The notes under the pieces are model-generated. The model had not been told where the DNA came from. It saw nothing but the letters and a program-made list of their open reading frames with translations, and made no database searches. 42,123 nt of DNA from Bacteroidota bacterium (GTDB lineage: Bacteria; Bacteroidota; Bacteroidia; Bacteroidales; Paludibacteraceae), in NCBI GenBank assembly GCA_030706455.1, contig JAUZOL010000011.1, positions 1 through 42,123 on the forward strand, given 5' to 3'. Numbering within the stretch: position 1 is the first letter of the stretch; each line of letters starts with the position of its first letter. Made by a program: the position numbers and the translations under genes. Positions 10,101-17,023 of this stretch are shown piece after piece.

Positions 10101-13031
10101 CCAGGCAATTCCGTTGAAACGCAGCGTTTGACCGTAGATAGGTACTGCCGGAGAAACAGGAATACCTTGAACCTGAGTTACTTTTGAAGATGTGTATGAT
10201 CCGCTGACATCTCCGGCTAATGTTAATGTCCTTGGCGACCAATTGATTCCATCATACAGTAAGGTTTGACCAATTGACGGAGAAGTTGCAGCGACGAGAT
10301 TTCCCTGTAGTTTTTCAATTTTAGTTACTGTACCATTTGAAGTTACGTCTCCGGTTAATGCCGGTAGTCGGCCAGAAGCAATAGTGCCTGTTACATTGGA
10401 TCCGGACAAATCGATTGGCTTGGCTGTAATAGTTTGCCCGCTTAGTGAAAGATAATTCTCTCCGGTTAATGATATGGATGATCCACCTGCAGTTGTTGAC
10501 AATATACCCCCGCTTAGCGATAATCCTGATCCCAGGGTGATTGTCTGAGGAGTGGCACTACTTGTTGAGCTGTTTCCAAGCAATGTTGCGGCAGGAATAT
10601 CTGCGATTTTTGATAATGTGATATTTTTGTCTGCGATTTTTGATGTGACTACTCCATTATCGGCAATTCCCAGTAATGTTGAGTTGCCATTTCCGGTAAG
10701 GCTGGCGTCATGATTTACAGAAGAGGAGGTTTGGGTAGTCCAGATCGTGCCGTTACCAGTCCCGTTTACAGTTAAAATCTTGTTAGCATCGGAAGCCGTG
10801 TATATAGGTACTTTGGCGTCGACATAAGATTTTACAGCTTTTTCGCTGGGGTATTTGGTGTCAGAATTAGATGCTAAGTTACCATCCGTGCTTTTGTTTG
10901 CCTTGTCTTCTTTAAGATCCAATGCCGTTTGTGTAGCAGTACTGATAGGTTTGCTAGCATCACTTGTATTATTAACGTTTCCTAGTCCTAAATCGGCCGG
11001 TGTTAGTGCAAGCATTGTTTTTAATGAGGTCGCAGATAATGCGGTTGGGGCTGAGGCCGAACCCGAGTTGTTCCCAAGAACCGTATTGTTGGCTATGCTG
11101 TTCAGCCCAAGGGTTACAGATCCTGAGGTGCCTCCTCCGACTAAACCGGTACCTGCAGTTACACCAGTGATGCTTCCGGTTCCGGAACCACTTCCACTGC
11201 CGTTAGCAGATAGAACGCCGGCTACTAATGAAAGACCCGATCCGATGGAGATAGATTCAGGGCTTCCGGTTCCATTACTTGTGCGTCCAATAAGCGAACC
11301 TGATGCAATATCAGCCATCTTCGAATATGTAATTGCCTTGTCGGCAACCGATAATAACGAGCTGGAAGTTCCGTTTCCGGTCAAGGTTGCATCGTGCGAT
11401 ACGGGCGAAGAGCCTCCTCCTCCAGAAAAAGATTTTGCATCTACATAAGTCTTAACTGCTTTTTCTGATGGGTATTTAGTATCTGAATTTGAAGAGAGTG
11501 TTCCGTCCGTGCTTTTGTTTGCTTTGTCTTCTTTCAGATCTAACGCGGTTTGTGTTGCTATGCTGATTGGTTTGTTATAATCAGATGTGTTATCAACGTT
11601 GTTCAGTCCGACGTCATACTTTGAAAGTGAAAGCATAGTTTTTACCTGTGAGGCAGATAATGAATTAGGTGCTGATGAAAATGACGAAGCATTTCCTAAT
11701 ATTGAGTTTCCTGCAATGCTTCCTAATCCAAGCGTTACATTTCCAGAAGTGCCACCTCCGGTCAAACCGTTTCCGGCATAGACTGCGGTAATAGTGCCTG
11801 ATCCGCTTCCTCCTCCTGATGAGCCTGTTGCAGATAGAACACCTCCTGCAAGTGACAAGCCCGAACCTATCGTAACTGCTTCCACAGCTCCTGTTCCGTT
11901 GCTTGAACGCCCGATTAAGGTATTGGTTGAAATATCGGCCAGTTTGGAGAGAGTTACTGCTTTGTCAGCTAATTTGGAAGAGGACACGCTGTAATCAGCA
12001 AGACTTAAAGGGGATGAAGAAATTCCATTCCCGCTTAAACTCGAGTCATGATACACAGAAGTGAGCCCTCCTCCGGCTGCTGTTGCTATTTGTTGTTGTA
12101 GAATGTGCAATGCGTCCTGAACATTAGTGGCATAAAGACCCGGAATTTGAGGTGATATCTGAACATTTTCCGCGGCTGGAAATTCAGGAATCCATGCAAC
12201 TCCGTTGAAACGTAACGTATTACCACTGGCAGGAGCTGTTGGTGCTACCGGAATGTTTTGAATCTGTGTTACTTTCGTAGAAGTGTATGCTCCGTTTACA
12301 TCTCCCGATAAAGTTAAAGTTCTTGGAGACCAGCTGATGCCATCATATAGTAAGGTCTGTCCTATTAACGGGGTATTTGCAGCTACAAGATTTCCCTGCA
12401 ATTTTTCAATTTTTGTAACAGAGCCAGTAGAAGTTACGTCTCCTGTAAGATTTGAGGTCCCGGTAGTTGTTCCTCCGGTAGTTCCGCCTGTTGAAGTATT
12501 GATGCCATCAATCATATCTTTCAGTAACTTACCCTGATATGCAGATAAAGCAGATGTGGTTGAAGTGGAAGTTAGATTGTCGATCACCGGGGTTGGTGAA
12601 GTAGAACTGCTGCTGCCACTGCTACTACTACCACTGTTTAGTGCGTAAAGCGCATAAGGTACGCTCAACAGCTGGCTTACACCTGAAATAGTATAGTTGG
12701 TACCTCCGGTTGGGTCGGTTTCGGTCTTGATATAATAAGGGCCTTTAGACCAGTCAATTGAATTGAAGAAGGATACCTGGGCAATGCCGCCTCCCACTTC
12801 AAGTGAAACCAACCCGTTTGCATTAGTCGGGACTATATGGTTTTCAACATATACCGCAGGACCGGTTGACGTGCCCTGTAAAATACTGATTCGTATACCA
12901 ACAGTTTTGTTTTGAATGAGGTTCGAATTGGCATCTCGAACAATGGCTTGATAAGTCATTCTTTGTGGTGCCTGAGCATACAAAATTGTTGTAATGAACA
13001 GTGCAATTAGTAGGTGTAGCAGATGTTTCAT
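7146..13031 (-). CDS. Giant secreted repeat protein (1961 aa) with internal duplication
   Basis: This 1961-residue protein has a signal peptide (MKHLLHLLIALFITTILYAQ) followed by a domain of about 120 residues. That domain contains MTYQAIVRDANSNLI, VGIRISILQG and LLSVPYALYAL, and I recognise it as a common N-terminal module of secreted Bacteroidota proteins. The rest is Ser/Gly/Thr-rich repeats, including IGSGLSL.GGVLSA, VTAGTGLVGGGTSGSVTLGL and four copies of a KYPSEKAVKTYVDAK motif. Residues about 195-540 are repeated at about 895-1225. The final 100 residues are unique (VYAKIRTYTGTFAGF to the end at NWYLIAGA). No T9SS sorting domain is seen. The start overlaps the stop of the preceding 166-residue gene as ATGA, implying translational coupling. 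A fibre or surface-layer role is inference only. Confidence 0.85.
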   Translation of the reverse strand: MKHLLHLLIALFITTILYAQAPQRMTYQAIVRDANSNLIQNKTVGIRISILQGTSTGPAVYVENHIVPTNANGLVSLEVGGGIAQVSFFNSIDWSKGPYYIKTETDPTGGTNYTISGVSQLLSVPYALYALNSGSSSSGSSSSTSPTPVIDNLTSTSTTSALSAYQGKLLKDMIDGINTSTGGTTGGTTTGTSNLTGDVTSTGSVTKIEKLQGNLVAANTPLIGQTLLYDGISWSPRTLTLSGDVNGAYTSTKVTQIQNIPVAPTAPASGNTLRFNGVAWIPEFPAAENVQISPQIPGLYATNVQDALHILQQQIATAAGGGLTSVYHDSSLSGNGISSSPLSLADYSVSSSKLADKAVTLSKLADISTNTLIGRSSNGTGAVEAVTIGSGLSLAGGVLSATGSSGGGSGSGTITAVYAGNGLTGGGTSGNVTLGLGSIAGNSILGNASSFSSAPNSLSASQVKTMLSLSKYDVGLNNVDNTSDYNKPISIATQTALDLKEDKANKSTDGTLSSNSDTKYPSEKAVKTYVDAKSFSGGGGSSPVSHDATLTGNGTSSSLLSVADKAITYSKMADIASGSLIGRTSNGTGSPESISIGSGLSLVAGVLSANGSGSGSGTGSITGVTAGTGLVGGGTSGSVTLGLNSIANNTVLGNNSGSASAPTALSATSLKTMLALTPADLGLGNVNNTSDASKPISTATQTALDLKEDKANKSTDGNLASNSDTKYPSEKAVKSYVDAKVPIYTASDANKILTVNGTGNGTIWTTQTSSSVNHDASLTGNGNSTLLGIADNGVVTSKIADKNITLSKIADIPAATLLGNSSTSSATPQTITLGSGLSLSGGILSTTAGGSSISLTGENYLSLSGQTITAKPIDLSGSNVTGTIASGRLPALTGDVTSNGTVTKIEKLQGNLVAATSPSIGQTLLYDGINWSPRTLTLAGDVSGSYTSSKVTQVQGIPVSPAVPIYGQTLRFNGIAWIPEYPYANTVQLSPQIPGIYATNVQDALNIIEQQISTASGGGLSSVYHDSSLSGSGNSVSPLILADKAVTLPKLADISSNTLIGRSSSGTGVAEAITIGSGLSLTGGVLSATGSSGGGSGSGTITGVTAGTGLTGGGVSGSVTLGLGSIAGSSILGNATSSSSTPTALSVSQVKTMLSLSKSDVGLNNVDNTSDLNKPISTATQTALDLKEDKANKSTDGTLSSNSDTKYPSEKAVKTYVDAKVSSGGGGTGTITGVTAGTGLVGGGTSGSVTLGLNSIANNTVLGNVSGSASAPTALSTTSLKTMLALTPTDLGLGNVNNTSDANKPISTATQTALDLKEDKANKSTDGTLSSNSDTKYPSEKAVKTYVDAKVPAYATTDANKVLSVNAAGTAVTWATPATSATAATVPVVIQNGLPSTATTVQTALENLQGEISTIVSSGGSGTVTGVSVNTANGFKGTATTGAVPAITLGTTVTGLVKGNGTGLTAAVPGTDYLLPTMAANRLLGSGLSGTSATEITLGTNLSFTGNTLNATGASPATTSTLGTIQLAGDLGGTATAPTIANNAVTYAKMQPVTANKLLGSGLSGTAVSEISLGNGLSFTGNTLNTSIPTSTTTDANKVLTVNASGAPVWLAPSGGGGSGTVTGVTVATANGFKGTATAGAVPDISLGTTVTGLLKGDATSGAITAATAGTDYLTSTDNAASATKLQTGKTISISGDLTYTSPAFDGSTNVTAAGTISNNAVTTAKIASNAVTYAKMQTMTANKLLGSGLTGTAVSEITLGSGLSYSGTTLNTVAPTPAGTDAGKVLTANASGSATWQTPSGGGSGISTASNGLTVTSSDVALGGTLTKNTTVDQGANTLTFSNTGLTGSAGRTIFNGNVQMNGAVYAKIRTYTGTFAGFTVNDDDYIINIQIAGAGNITLPNPVTCPGRILMIRNNSVQAGTSGSYTYITYVPVNNSSIAASRGQMLISDGTNWYLIAGA
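9360..12450 (-). repeat. Internal duplication inside the 1961-aa gene
   Basis: The segment around 11415-12450 and the segment around 9360-10350 encode clearly homologous protein blocks about 2.06-2.1 kb apart. Both begin with TKIEKLQGNLVAA and continue through GQTLLYDGI.WSPRTLTL, LRFNG.AWIPE, YATNVQDAL and KYPSEKAVKTYVDAK. Shorter near-exact DNA copies are nested inside. For example, 9052-9095 and 10882-10925 are identical over 44 bases and lie in blocks offset by 1830 bp. Such repeats could recombine and change protein length. Confidence 0.8.
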
Positions 13032-13528
13032 TGTTGAATATAATCCTTTATAATTTTGAAAATTCGAAGAATATTTTTCTTAGGATTCATTACAGTCAGC
13101 AGGTAAGTTCCGGTTGGTAGGTCTACCATTGAAACAACAGTGCTGGCCGTTTGTATATTTTCTTGTTTAATTAGATTTTTGCTTGCATCATACAACAGAT
13201 ATTTCAGGTCTTTGAAATTGGAGTTTTTGACGGTAAGCGTTACATAGTTCGTCGTCGGATTTGGAAACACGATGCAATCGATAGTTAAATCGTTTGATGG
13301 CGTTTCTCCGGGAATGATGATGCCGGATGTTTTGTCAAAGGCTTGTTGCACTCCCTCTCCAAATGTTATATCAGACACAGAAATACTTGTATATGATACC
13401 TGTCCTAACGTGTAGCTTACAGATCCCCCTTTGCCTGAGATGTCACCACCGGCACTTGATGTTGCTTCCTGAGCCGAGAGCACAAGAGGAAACAATAGCG
13501 AGAGAAATATAAATGCAAAAAATCTCAT
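13028..13528 (-). CDS. Small secreted protein with type IX secretion C-terminal sorting domain
   Basis: This 166-residue protein has a signal peptide (MRFFAFIFLSLLFPLVLSAQ). A short segment GGSVSYTLGQVSYTSI...GEGVQQAF follows, which I recognise as a recurrent module in Bacteroidota secreted proteins. The C-terminal half is a type A T9SS sorting domain: VFPNPTTNYVTLTV, LYDASKNLI and LPTGTYLLTV, ending in a basic tail. Such domains direct passage across the outer membrane, usually with removal of the domain and anchoring to A-LPS. The part left after processing would be only about 65 residues. It is the first gene of the operon and overlaps the 1961-residue gene by 4 bp (ATGA). It could be a partner, cap or anchor for the giant proteins, which have no sorting domain of their own; that is inference. 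Confidence 0.85.
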   Translation of the reverse strand: MRFFAFIFLSLLFPLVLSAQEATSSAGGDISGKGGSVSYTLGQVSYTSISVSDITFGEGVQQAFDKTSGIIIPGETPSNDLTIDCIVFPNPTTNYVTLTVKNSNFKDLKYLLYDASKNLIKQENIQTASTVVSMVDLPTGTYLLTVMNPKKNILRIFKIIKDYIQQ

Positions 13529-13535
13529 ATATAAG

Positions 13536-13565
13536 CAAAATAATATTAAAATATAATTTTCACAA
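13536..13565 (-). promoter_or_regulatory. Weak candidate promoter of the giant-protein operon
   Basis: On the minus strand TTG (13563-13565) is followed after exactly 19 bases by TTATTTTG (13536-13543), one mismatch from the Bacteroidota -7 consensus TAnnTTTG. The predicted transcription start would fall one or two bases before the ATG at 13528, giving a nearly leaderless mRNA. That makes this only a weak call; the true promoter may lie further upstream in the AT-rich gap. Confidence 0.25.
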
Positions 13566-14691
13566 TATTGTTCTGTTTCGTTTTTCCGTTAATTGAATAG
13601 CCAACATGTCCCGAATTTTTGTTAGCGAGTTTTTTTTCGGGATGGAATCCAATAAAGATTTTGTGGCCAATAAAATATTGTAAATCAATAATTAATGGCA
13701 ATACAAATCTCAATGTATGCTGCGACACATCCATTGTTGATGCGCGATCAGCAGAGACAGTTTTTGACATGGAAAAAAAAGTCGTGTATGCTCAGAAATG
13801 GGCATACCATGCCAAATAAATTAATAAAAAATGGATTTCTCTCTTTGAATTATTTAAGAAAAGGACTTCAAACGCATTTAGCGATGAAGCAAGGGCGGAA
13901 ATGAAAGGATTGTTTCATTTCCATGGATGATTTTGTCAACCAAAAAATGTCAGAATGATTAAATAATCTTGGTGTAAAATTACAGCCATTCAACTCAAGC
14001 AGGTTCTTTCTCTCCGATTATAAATGCCTGATTACGATTTGTATTCGGCATAAAATAAGGCTGGTTCTCTTTAGATAGGACAAATATATTTGTGGATTTC
14101 TGAATGTTGCGTTTAACAATTGCATACAAAGCAACACTTCAATTCAAAAATAATTAAATTTGATGAATATCCCAATAGTATCGAATATTTTTTGAGTTAA
14201 AATACATTTTCGTGTCAAGTTATTTTTAAGTTAACATATCGTAGCGTGTTATCTTGGCATTTTGCACGTAAAAGTTTTGTTGTTTGATATGCTTGACTTT
14301 GTTTGTATTTGCATAAAACTAATATTACTAATGTGATAGAAATTAAAACATTTGTGATTTATTAGAATGAAAGTTGTATGGAGAATTCAATTGTCAATCA
14401 ATCTGCCATTAGCGAGTCTGTTAAAAACAAACTTACAAAGCAAAAAGCGTATACAGTTTGTCTTTGTTGAAGCGTAACTAATGTGACTACAAAAAAGATT
14501 TAAATTATAAAAAATTATAAAAACAAAATAGTATCCTGTAAGGCTAAACTGTTCTATTGAAATGTAGTCTGGAAAACTATTGTGTTGATGGAGAAGTATA
14601 TTTTAAGAGGAGATAGGTTTGCTAATGCCTTCATAAAAGACACTTATGGTCATGGTTGATGGCAATGTCGTAAAAATAGAAGATAATTCTT

Positions 14692-14722
14692 TTTATTTAT
14701 TGCCGATAATTATGTATTTTTG
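14692..14722 (+). promoter_or_regulatory. Promoter (-7 TATTTTTG) of the TPR gene
   Basis: A perfect TAnnTTTG box (TATTTTTG, 14715-14722) lies 41 bp before the ATG at 14764. The position 19 bp upstream reads TTTA rather than TTTG, so the -33 element is imperfect. The predicted leader is about 35 nt. Confidence 0.5.
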
Positions 14723-14763
14723 CGCACCAAATAGAATTTTCATCTTATAAACACTCCATTTTT

Positions 14764-15456
14764 ATGGCAACAAAAAAAGAAGCGCAAGAACCTGATAATC
14801 TGAAAACCGTTGAAAACGTGTTGAGTAAGTCAGAAGCTTTCATTGAAAAATACCAAAAACAAATTTTATACGGTGTCGGCGTATTCGTGTTGGTTGTATT
14901 GGCCATCCTTGCTTTCCGAAACTGGTATCTTGTCCCTAGAGAAAATAATGCCGAAACCAAATTAGCGGCATGCCAAAATTATTTTGCTGTTGATTCGTTT
15001 AGAGTAGCCCTCAATGGTGACGGCACAGAAAACTGTATTGGCTTCAAGGGCGTGATTGACGAATATGGCATGACAAAATCTGCAAATCTTGCAAATGCAT
15101 ACGCTGGTGTTTGTTGCTATAAATTGAAAGACTATAACAACGCTATCAAATATCTGGAAAAATTCAGCGGTAAGGATGTTAATATTGCTCCTTCTATTAC
15201 AGGTCTTATTGGCGACTGCTATGTTGAACTGGGTAAAGTCGAAGACGGTATTAAGTACTTCATGAAAGCTGCCGATTCTGAAAATGAAATGATCAGCCCC
15301 ATTTATTTGAAAAAAGCAGCAATCGCATATGAAAGTAAAGGCGATTATAAAAAAGCAATTGAAATCTACACTAAAATTAAAGATGAATATATAAGAAGCC
15401 AGGAAGCTTCGGATATTGATCGTTATATTGCCCGTGCACAAACTTTTGTGAAATAA
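14764..15456 (+). CDS. Membrane-anchored tetratricopeptide repeat protein
   Basis: This 230-residue protein has a charged N-terminus with a predicted coiled segment (residues 1-33) and one transmembrane helix (about 35-55, ILYGVGVFVLVVLAILAF). An exported or periplasmic part with TPR-like helices follows: NLANAYAGVCCYKLKDYNNAIKYL split across about 105-130, then IGDCYVELGKVEDGIKYFMKA and AAIAYESKGDYKKAIEIY. It resembles the YfgM-type TPR proteins (single TM anchor plus TPR) thought to assist envelope protein assembly. In Bacteroidales such a gene is commonly found just before ribH, as here (89 bp, with a terminator between). The start is supported by a promoter 41 bp upstream. The exact partner is unknown. 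Confidence 0.85.
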   Translation: MATKKEAQEPDNLKTVENVLSKSEAFIEKYQKQILYGVGVFVLVVLAILAFRNWYLVPRENNAETKLAACQNYFAVDSFRVALNGDGTENCIGFKGVIDEYGMTKSANLANAYAGVCCYKLKDYNNAIKYLEKFSGKDVNIAPSITGLIGDCYVELGKVEDGIKYFMKAADSENEMISPIYLKKAAIAYESKGDYKKAIEIYTKIKDEYIRSQEASDIDRYIARAQTFVK

Positions 15457-15491
15457 AACATTCTCTCCTAATTTTACGGAGAATAAAATAT

Positions 15492-15523
15492 AACTGCTTC
15501 AAAATAGTTGGAGCAGTTTTTTT
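15492..15523 (+). terminator. Rho-independent terminator after the TPR gene
   Basis: The arms AACTGCT (15492-15498) and AGCAGTT (15512-15518) form a 7-bp stem, followed directly by a run of seven T (15517-15523). It lies 35 bp after the TPR stop codon and 23 bp before ribH, so ribH probably relies on read-through or on its own promoter. Confidence 0.75.
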
Positions 15524-15545
15524 ATAACAATTTCAAAACAATCTT

Positions 15546-16034
15546 ATGTCAACTGCAAATCATAATCTGTCTGACTACGAAAGCGATAAACTCCCATCAG
15601 CCAGCGATATGCGTTTTGGTGTGGTAGTGTCGGAGTGGAATCCGAATGTTACTGAGGGTTTATTGGAGGGTGTGCTGCAAACGTTGCAAAACCAGGGCGC
15701 TGCACCTGATCAAATTGTTGTTCAGTATGTACCCGGAAGTTTTGAGCTGGTTTACGGAGCTAAATTTTTAGCTGAAAATGCAAAAGTGGATGCTGTAATT
15801 GCTCTTGGATCTGTCGTTCGCGGCGATACTCCTCATTTCGACTATGTGTGTCAGGGTGTAACAAACGGCATTTCTTATCTTAATGCGACACAAACTGTGC
15901 CCATTATCTTTGGTGTTCTTACTACAGATAATATGGAGCAGGCAACCGATCGCGCAGGTGGCAGGTATGGCAACAAAGGCGATGAAGCCGCTGTTACTGC
16001 CATTAAAATGATTGCATTGAAGCGCGGCTTATAA
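15546..16034 (+). CDS. ribH: 6,7-dimethyl-8-ribityllumazine synthase
   Basis: The enzyme condenses 5-amino-6-ribitylamino-uracil with 3,4-dihydroxy-2-butanone 4-phosphate, the penultimate step of riboflavin synthesis, in the cytoplasm. At 162 residues it has the usual family length. Signature segments are [16 protein letters not shown] (27-42, substrate-binding aromatic W31), VPGSFE (62-67), [14 protein letters not shown] (88-101, with H97 at the position of the catalytic histidine) and [16 protein letters not shown] (123-138, R136 at the phosphate-binding arginine). The N-terminal 20 residues are a slightly extended arm. It stands alone; no other rib genes are visible in the window. A convergent terminator follows. 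Confidence 0.97.
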   Translation: MSTANHNLSDYESDKLPSASDMRFGVVVSEWNPNVTEGLLEGVLQTLQNQGAAPDQIVVQYVPGSFELVYGAKFLAENAKVDAVIALGSVVRGDTPHFDYVCQGVTNGISYLNATQTVPIIFGVLTTDNMEQATDRAGGRYGNKGDEAAVTAIKMIALKRGL

Positions 16035-16045
16035 ACTGACATTTG

Positions 16046-16084
16046 AAGAGGAACCTGCAGACGTGTGTGGGTTTCTCTTTTTTT
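16046..16084 (+). terminator. Terminator after ribH (possibly bidirectional)
   Basis: The arms AAGAGGAACC (16046-16055) and GGTTTCTCTT (16070-16079) pair over 10 positions with one G-T wobble, and a T-run follows (16078-16084). It lies between convergent genes: ribH on the plus strand and the 59-codon gene ending at 16090 on the minus strand. The A-rich stretch before the stem is too short to make a clear minus-strand terminator. Confidence 0.75.
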
Positions 16085-16089
16085 GTGGT

Positions 16090-16269
16090 TCACAGTGTAA
16101 AAAGCAATCCTAAAATAGCTCCGTAGATCGTGGATATGTGTTTATTTGACGTGATGGGGCAGCTTCCTGAGGCACACCCGATAAAGCGGTAGTATAAATA
16201 TCCGATAGCAGCTCCGGATGTGGTTCCCGCAATGACTTTGAGCAAATGATGGGAAAGAATATTCTCCAT
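16090..16269 (-). CDS. Small membrane protein, DUF6132-like (59 aa)
   Basis: This is a 59-codon gene starting with ATG at 16269 and ending with TGA at 16090. The product begins MENILSHHLLKVIAG and has two hydrophobic segments (about 9-30 with GAAIGYLYYRFIG, and 46-59 with STIYGAILGLLFTL). A small loop between them carries the motif GCASGSCPITSN. I recognise the Gly-Tyr-x-Tyr-Tyr, C...SCPITSNP-like and STxYGAxxG pattern as the DUF6132 family of short Bacteroidota membrane proteins. The two cysteines (32 and 37) are typical. The function is unknown. It is too short for usual length cut-offs and is easy to miss. Confidence 0.75.
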   Translation of the reverse strand: MENILSHHLLKVIAGTTSGAAIGYLYYRFIGCASGSCPITSNKHISTIYGAILGLLFTL

Positions 16270-16333
16270 GTTTTAATGTATTGTTTGTGCCGTTTTTTAC
16301 TTTTTCAGAGAACAAAAATAGCGAAGGAAGATG

Positions 16334-16373
16334 AATTATAATAATATCACCTGACAAATTATAATAACATCAC
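16334..16373. repeat. 17-bp direct repeat, candidate operator
   Basis: The sequence AATTATAATAATATCAC (16334-16350) recurs as AATTATAATAACATCAC (16357-16373), with one mismatch and a 23-bp period. The second copy spans the place where the -33 element of the downstream gene would be. This could be a regulator binding site for the zinc-ribbon gene at 16419; there is no direct evidence for which protein binds. Confidence 0.45.
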
Positions 16374-16384
16374 TTTTTTATCAC

Positions 16385-16392
16385 TATTTTTG
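16385..16392 (+). promoter_or_regulatory. -7 box (TATTTTTG) of the zinc-ribbon gene
   Basis: TATTTTTG is a perfect Bacteroidota -7 box 26 bp before the ATG at 16419. No TTTG is present 19 bp upstream; that place is occupied by the second copy of the 17-bp direct repeat, which would suit an activator- or repressor-controlled promoter. Confidence 0.45.
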
Positions 16393-16418
16393 CATACTGA
16401 ATAAGAATCATTTTTTTT

Positions 16419-16847
16419 ATGTTGTTCAAAAAATCAATAACACCGGAACTGGCTCAGGAATTGTTTGATGACAGCGAAAAGACACTGCGTTTTATCGCCG
16501 AGATTAAATGGGAAGAGGGATTCGTGTGCCGTAAGTGTGGAAACACCAACTATTGCGATGGTAAGTCTCCATCATCGCGTCGTTGTACGAGGTGCAAAAC
16601 TGAAGAATCTGCTACCGCGCATACTCTTTTTCATAATTGTAAATTTCCAATTAACAAGGCGTTTTATATCGCATATACGGTGTGTGTCGAAGGCAAGCCT
16701 CTTTCTTCCTACTGTTATGCCGATCAGCTGAGTCTGAATCAGATGACGTGCTGGAAGTTTCGTAAACGGATTGAGAACTGTCTTAGCAAGCACAAAGAGA
16801 AGACCGAAGAATCATCGCTGCAATCAATTTTAATGACACAAGATTAG
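16419..16847 (+). CDS. Stand-alone transposase-type zinc-ribbon protein (IS1595-like N-terminal domain)
   Basis: This 142-residue protein carries a four-cysteine zinc ribbon (C37-x2-C40 ... C56-x2-C59). It is followed by the segment SATAHTLFHNCKFPINKAFY and a helix-turn-helix-like region (SLNQMTCWKFRKRI). This order matches the N-terminal DNA-binding part of IS1595/ISXO2-type transposases, where the ribbon is followed by a DDE catalytic domain. Here the protein ends with an acidic tail and no catalytic domain or remnant follows; the tRNA-Tyr promoter begins eight bases later. The frame is intact and has its own -7 box, so it looks like a domesticated DNA-binding protein rather than a decaying insertion sequence. 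Its target is unknown. Confidence 0.7.
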   Translation: MLFKKSITPELAQELFDDSEKTLRFIAEIKWEEGFVCRKCGNTNYCDGKSPSSRRCTRCKTEESATAHTLFHNCKFPINKAFYIAYTVCVEGKPLSSYCYADQLSLNQMTCWKFRKRIENCLSKHKEKTEESSLQSILMTQD

Positions 16848-16854
16848 GACAGTC

Positions 16855-16885
16855 TTTGTTTTATTGCAAATAATTCTTATCTTTG
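16855..16885 (+). promoter_or_regulatory. Consensus promoter of tRNA-Tyr / queuosine unit
   Basis: TTTG (16855-16858), then exactly 19 bases, then TATCTTTG (16878-16885). This is a complete match to the Bacteroidota housekeeping promoter TTTG-N19-TAnnTTTG, the best in the window. The mature tRNA starts 16 bp after the -7 box. No separate promoter is evident between the tRNA and the riboswitch, so the same promoter may also serve the downstream genes. Confidence 0.85.
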
Positions 16886-16901
16886 CACCCGCTTTAAGGA
16901 A

Positions 16902-16984
16902 GGGCAGTTACCAGAGTGGCCAAATGGGGCAGACTGTAAATCTGCTAGCTTACGCTTACGGTGGTTCGAATCCATCACTGCCCA
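16902..16984 (+). tRNA. tRNA-Tyr (anticodon GTA)
   Basis: The acceptor stem GGGCAGT / ACTGCCC is followed by discriminator A (16984). The anticodon stem GCAGA / TCTGC encloses the loop CTGTAAA with anticodon GTA at 16936-16938. A long variable arm (class II, as expected for bacterial tRNA-Tyr) and a T-loop TTCGAAT are present. The 3' CCA is not fully encoded (CC then T). G34 of this tRNA is one of the four targets of queuosine modification, and the genes directly downstream supply queuosine precursors. Confidence 0.96.
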
Positions 16985-17023
16985 CCTTCTTTTATTTAAT
17001 GTTGCTCAATTATAAATCCGGGC

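Larger units (their letters stand above)
13529..14763. other. AT-rich intergenic region without a convincing gene
   Basis: This 1.2 kb gap separates the divergent minus-strand giant-protein operon from the plus-strand TPR gene. It is AT-rich. The short open frames in it (60-75 codons, for example around 13546-13770 minus and 13619-13904 plus) overlap one another and show no family resemblance or start context. It contains a perfect inverted repeat at 13897-13922 (arms GGAAATGAAA / TTTCATTTCC, 6-nt loop), a smaller one at 13786-13807 (GTATGC / GCATAC), and the palindrome ACAAATATATTTGT near 14080-14093, which presents a TATATTTG box on both strands. A regulatory or small-RNA role is possible but nothing shows it. 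Confidence 0.5.

Noticed and set aside
2153-11994. Many plus-strand open frames of 60-197 codons opposite the giant repeat genes (for example 2153-2548, 8041-8457, 10855-11448)
   Set aside because: They are antisense shadows created by the biased Gly/Ser/Thr codons of the minus-strand genes; they repeat with the repeats and have no signal, domain or start context.
1-13528. Prophage
   Set aside because: Repeats are tail-fibre-like, but there is no capsid, terminase, portal, integrase or lysis gene and the products have Sec signal peptides, which phage fibres do not.
13546-13904. Small overlapping frames on both strands (minus 13546-13770, plus 13619-13819 and 13695-13904)
   Set aside because: Mutually overlapping, no recognisable motif, AT-rich composition; treated as non-coding.
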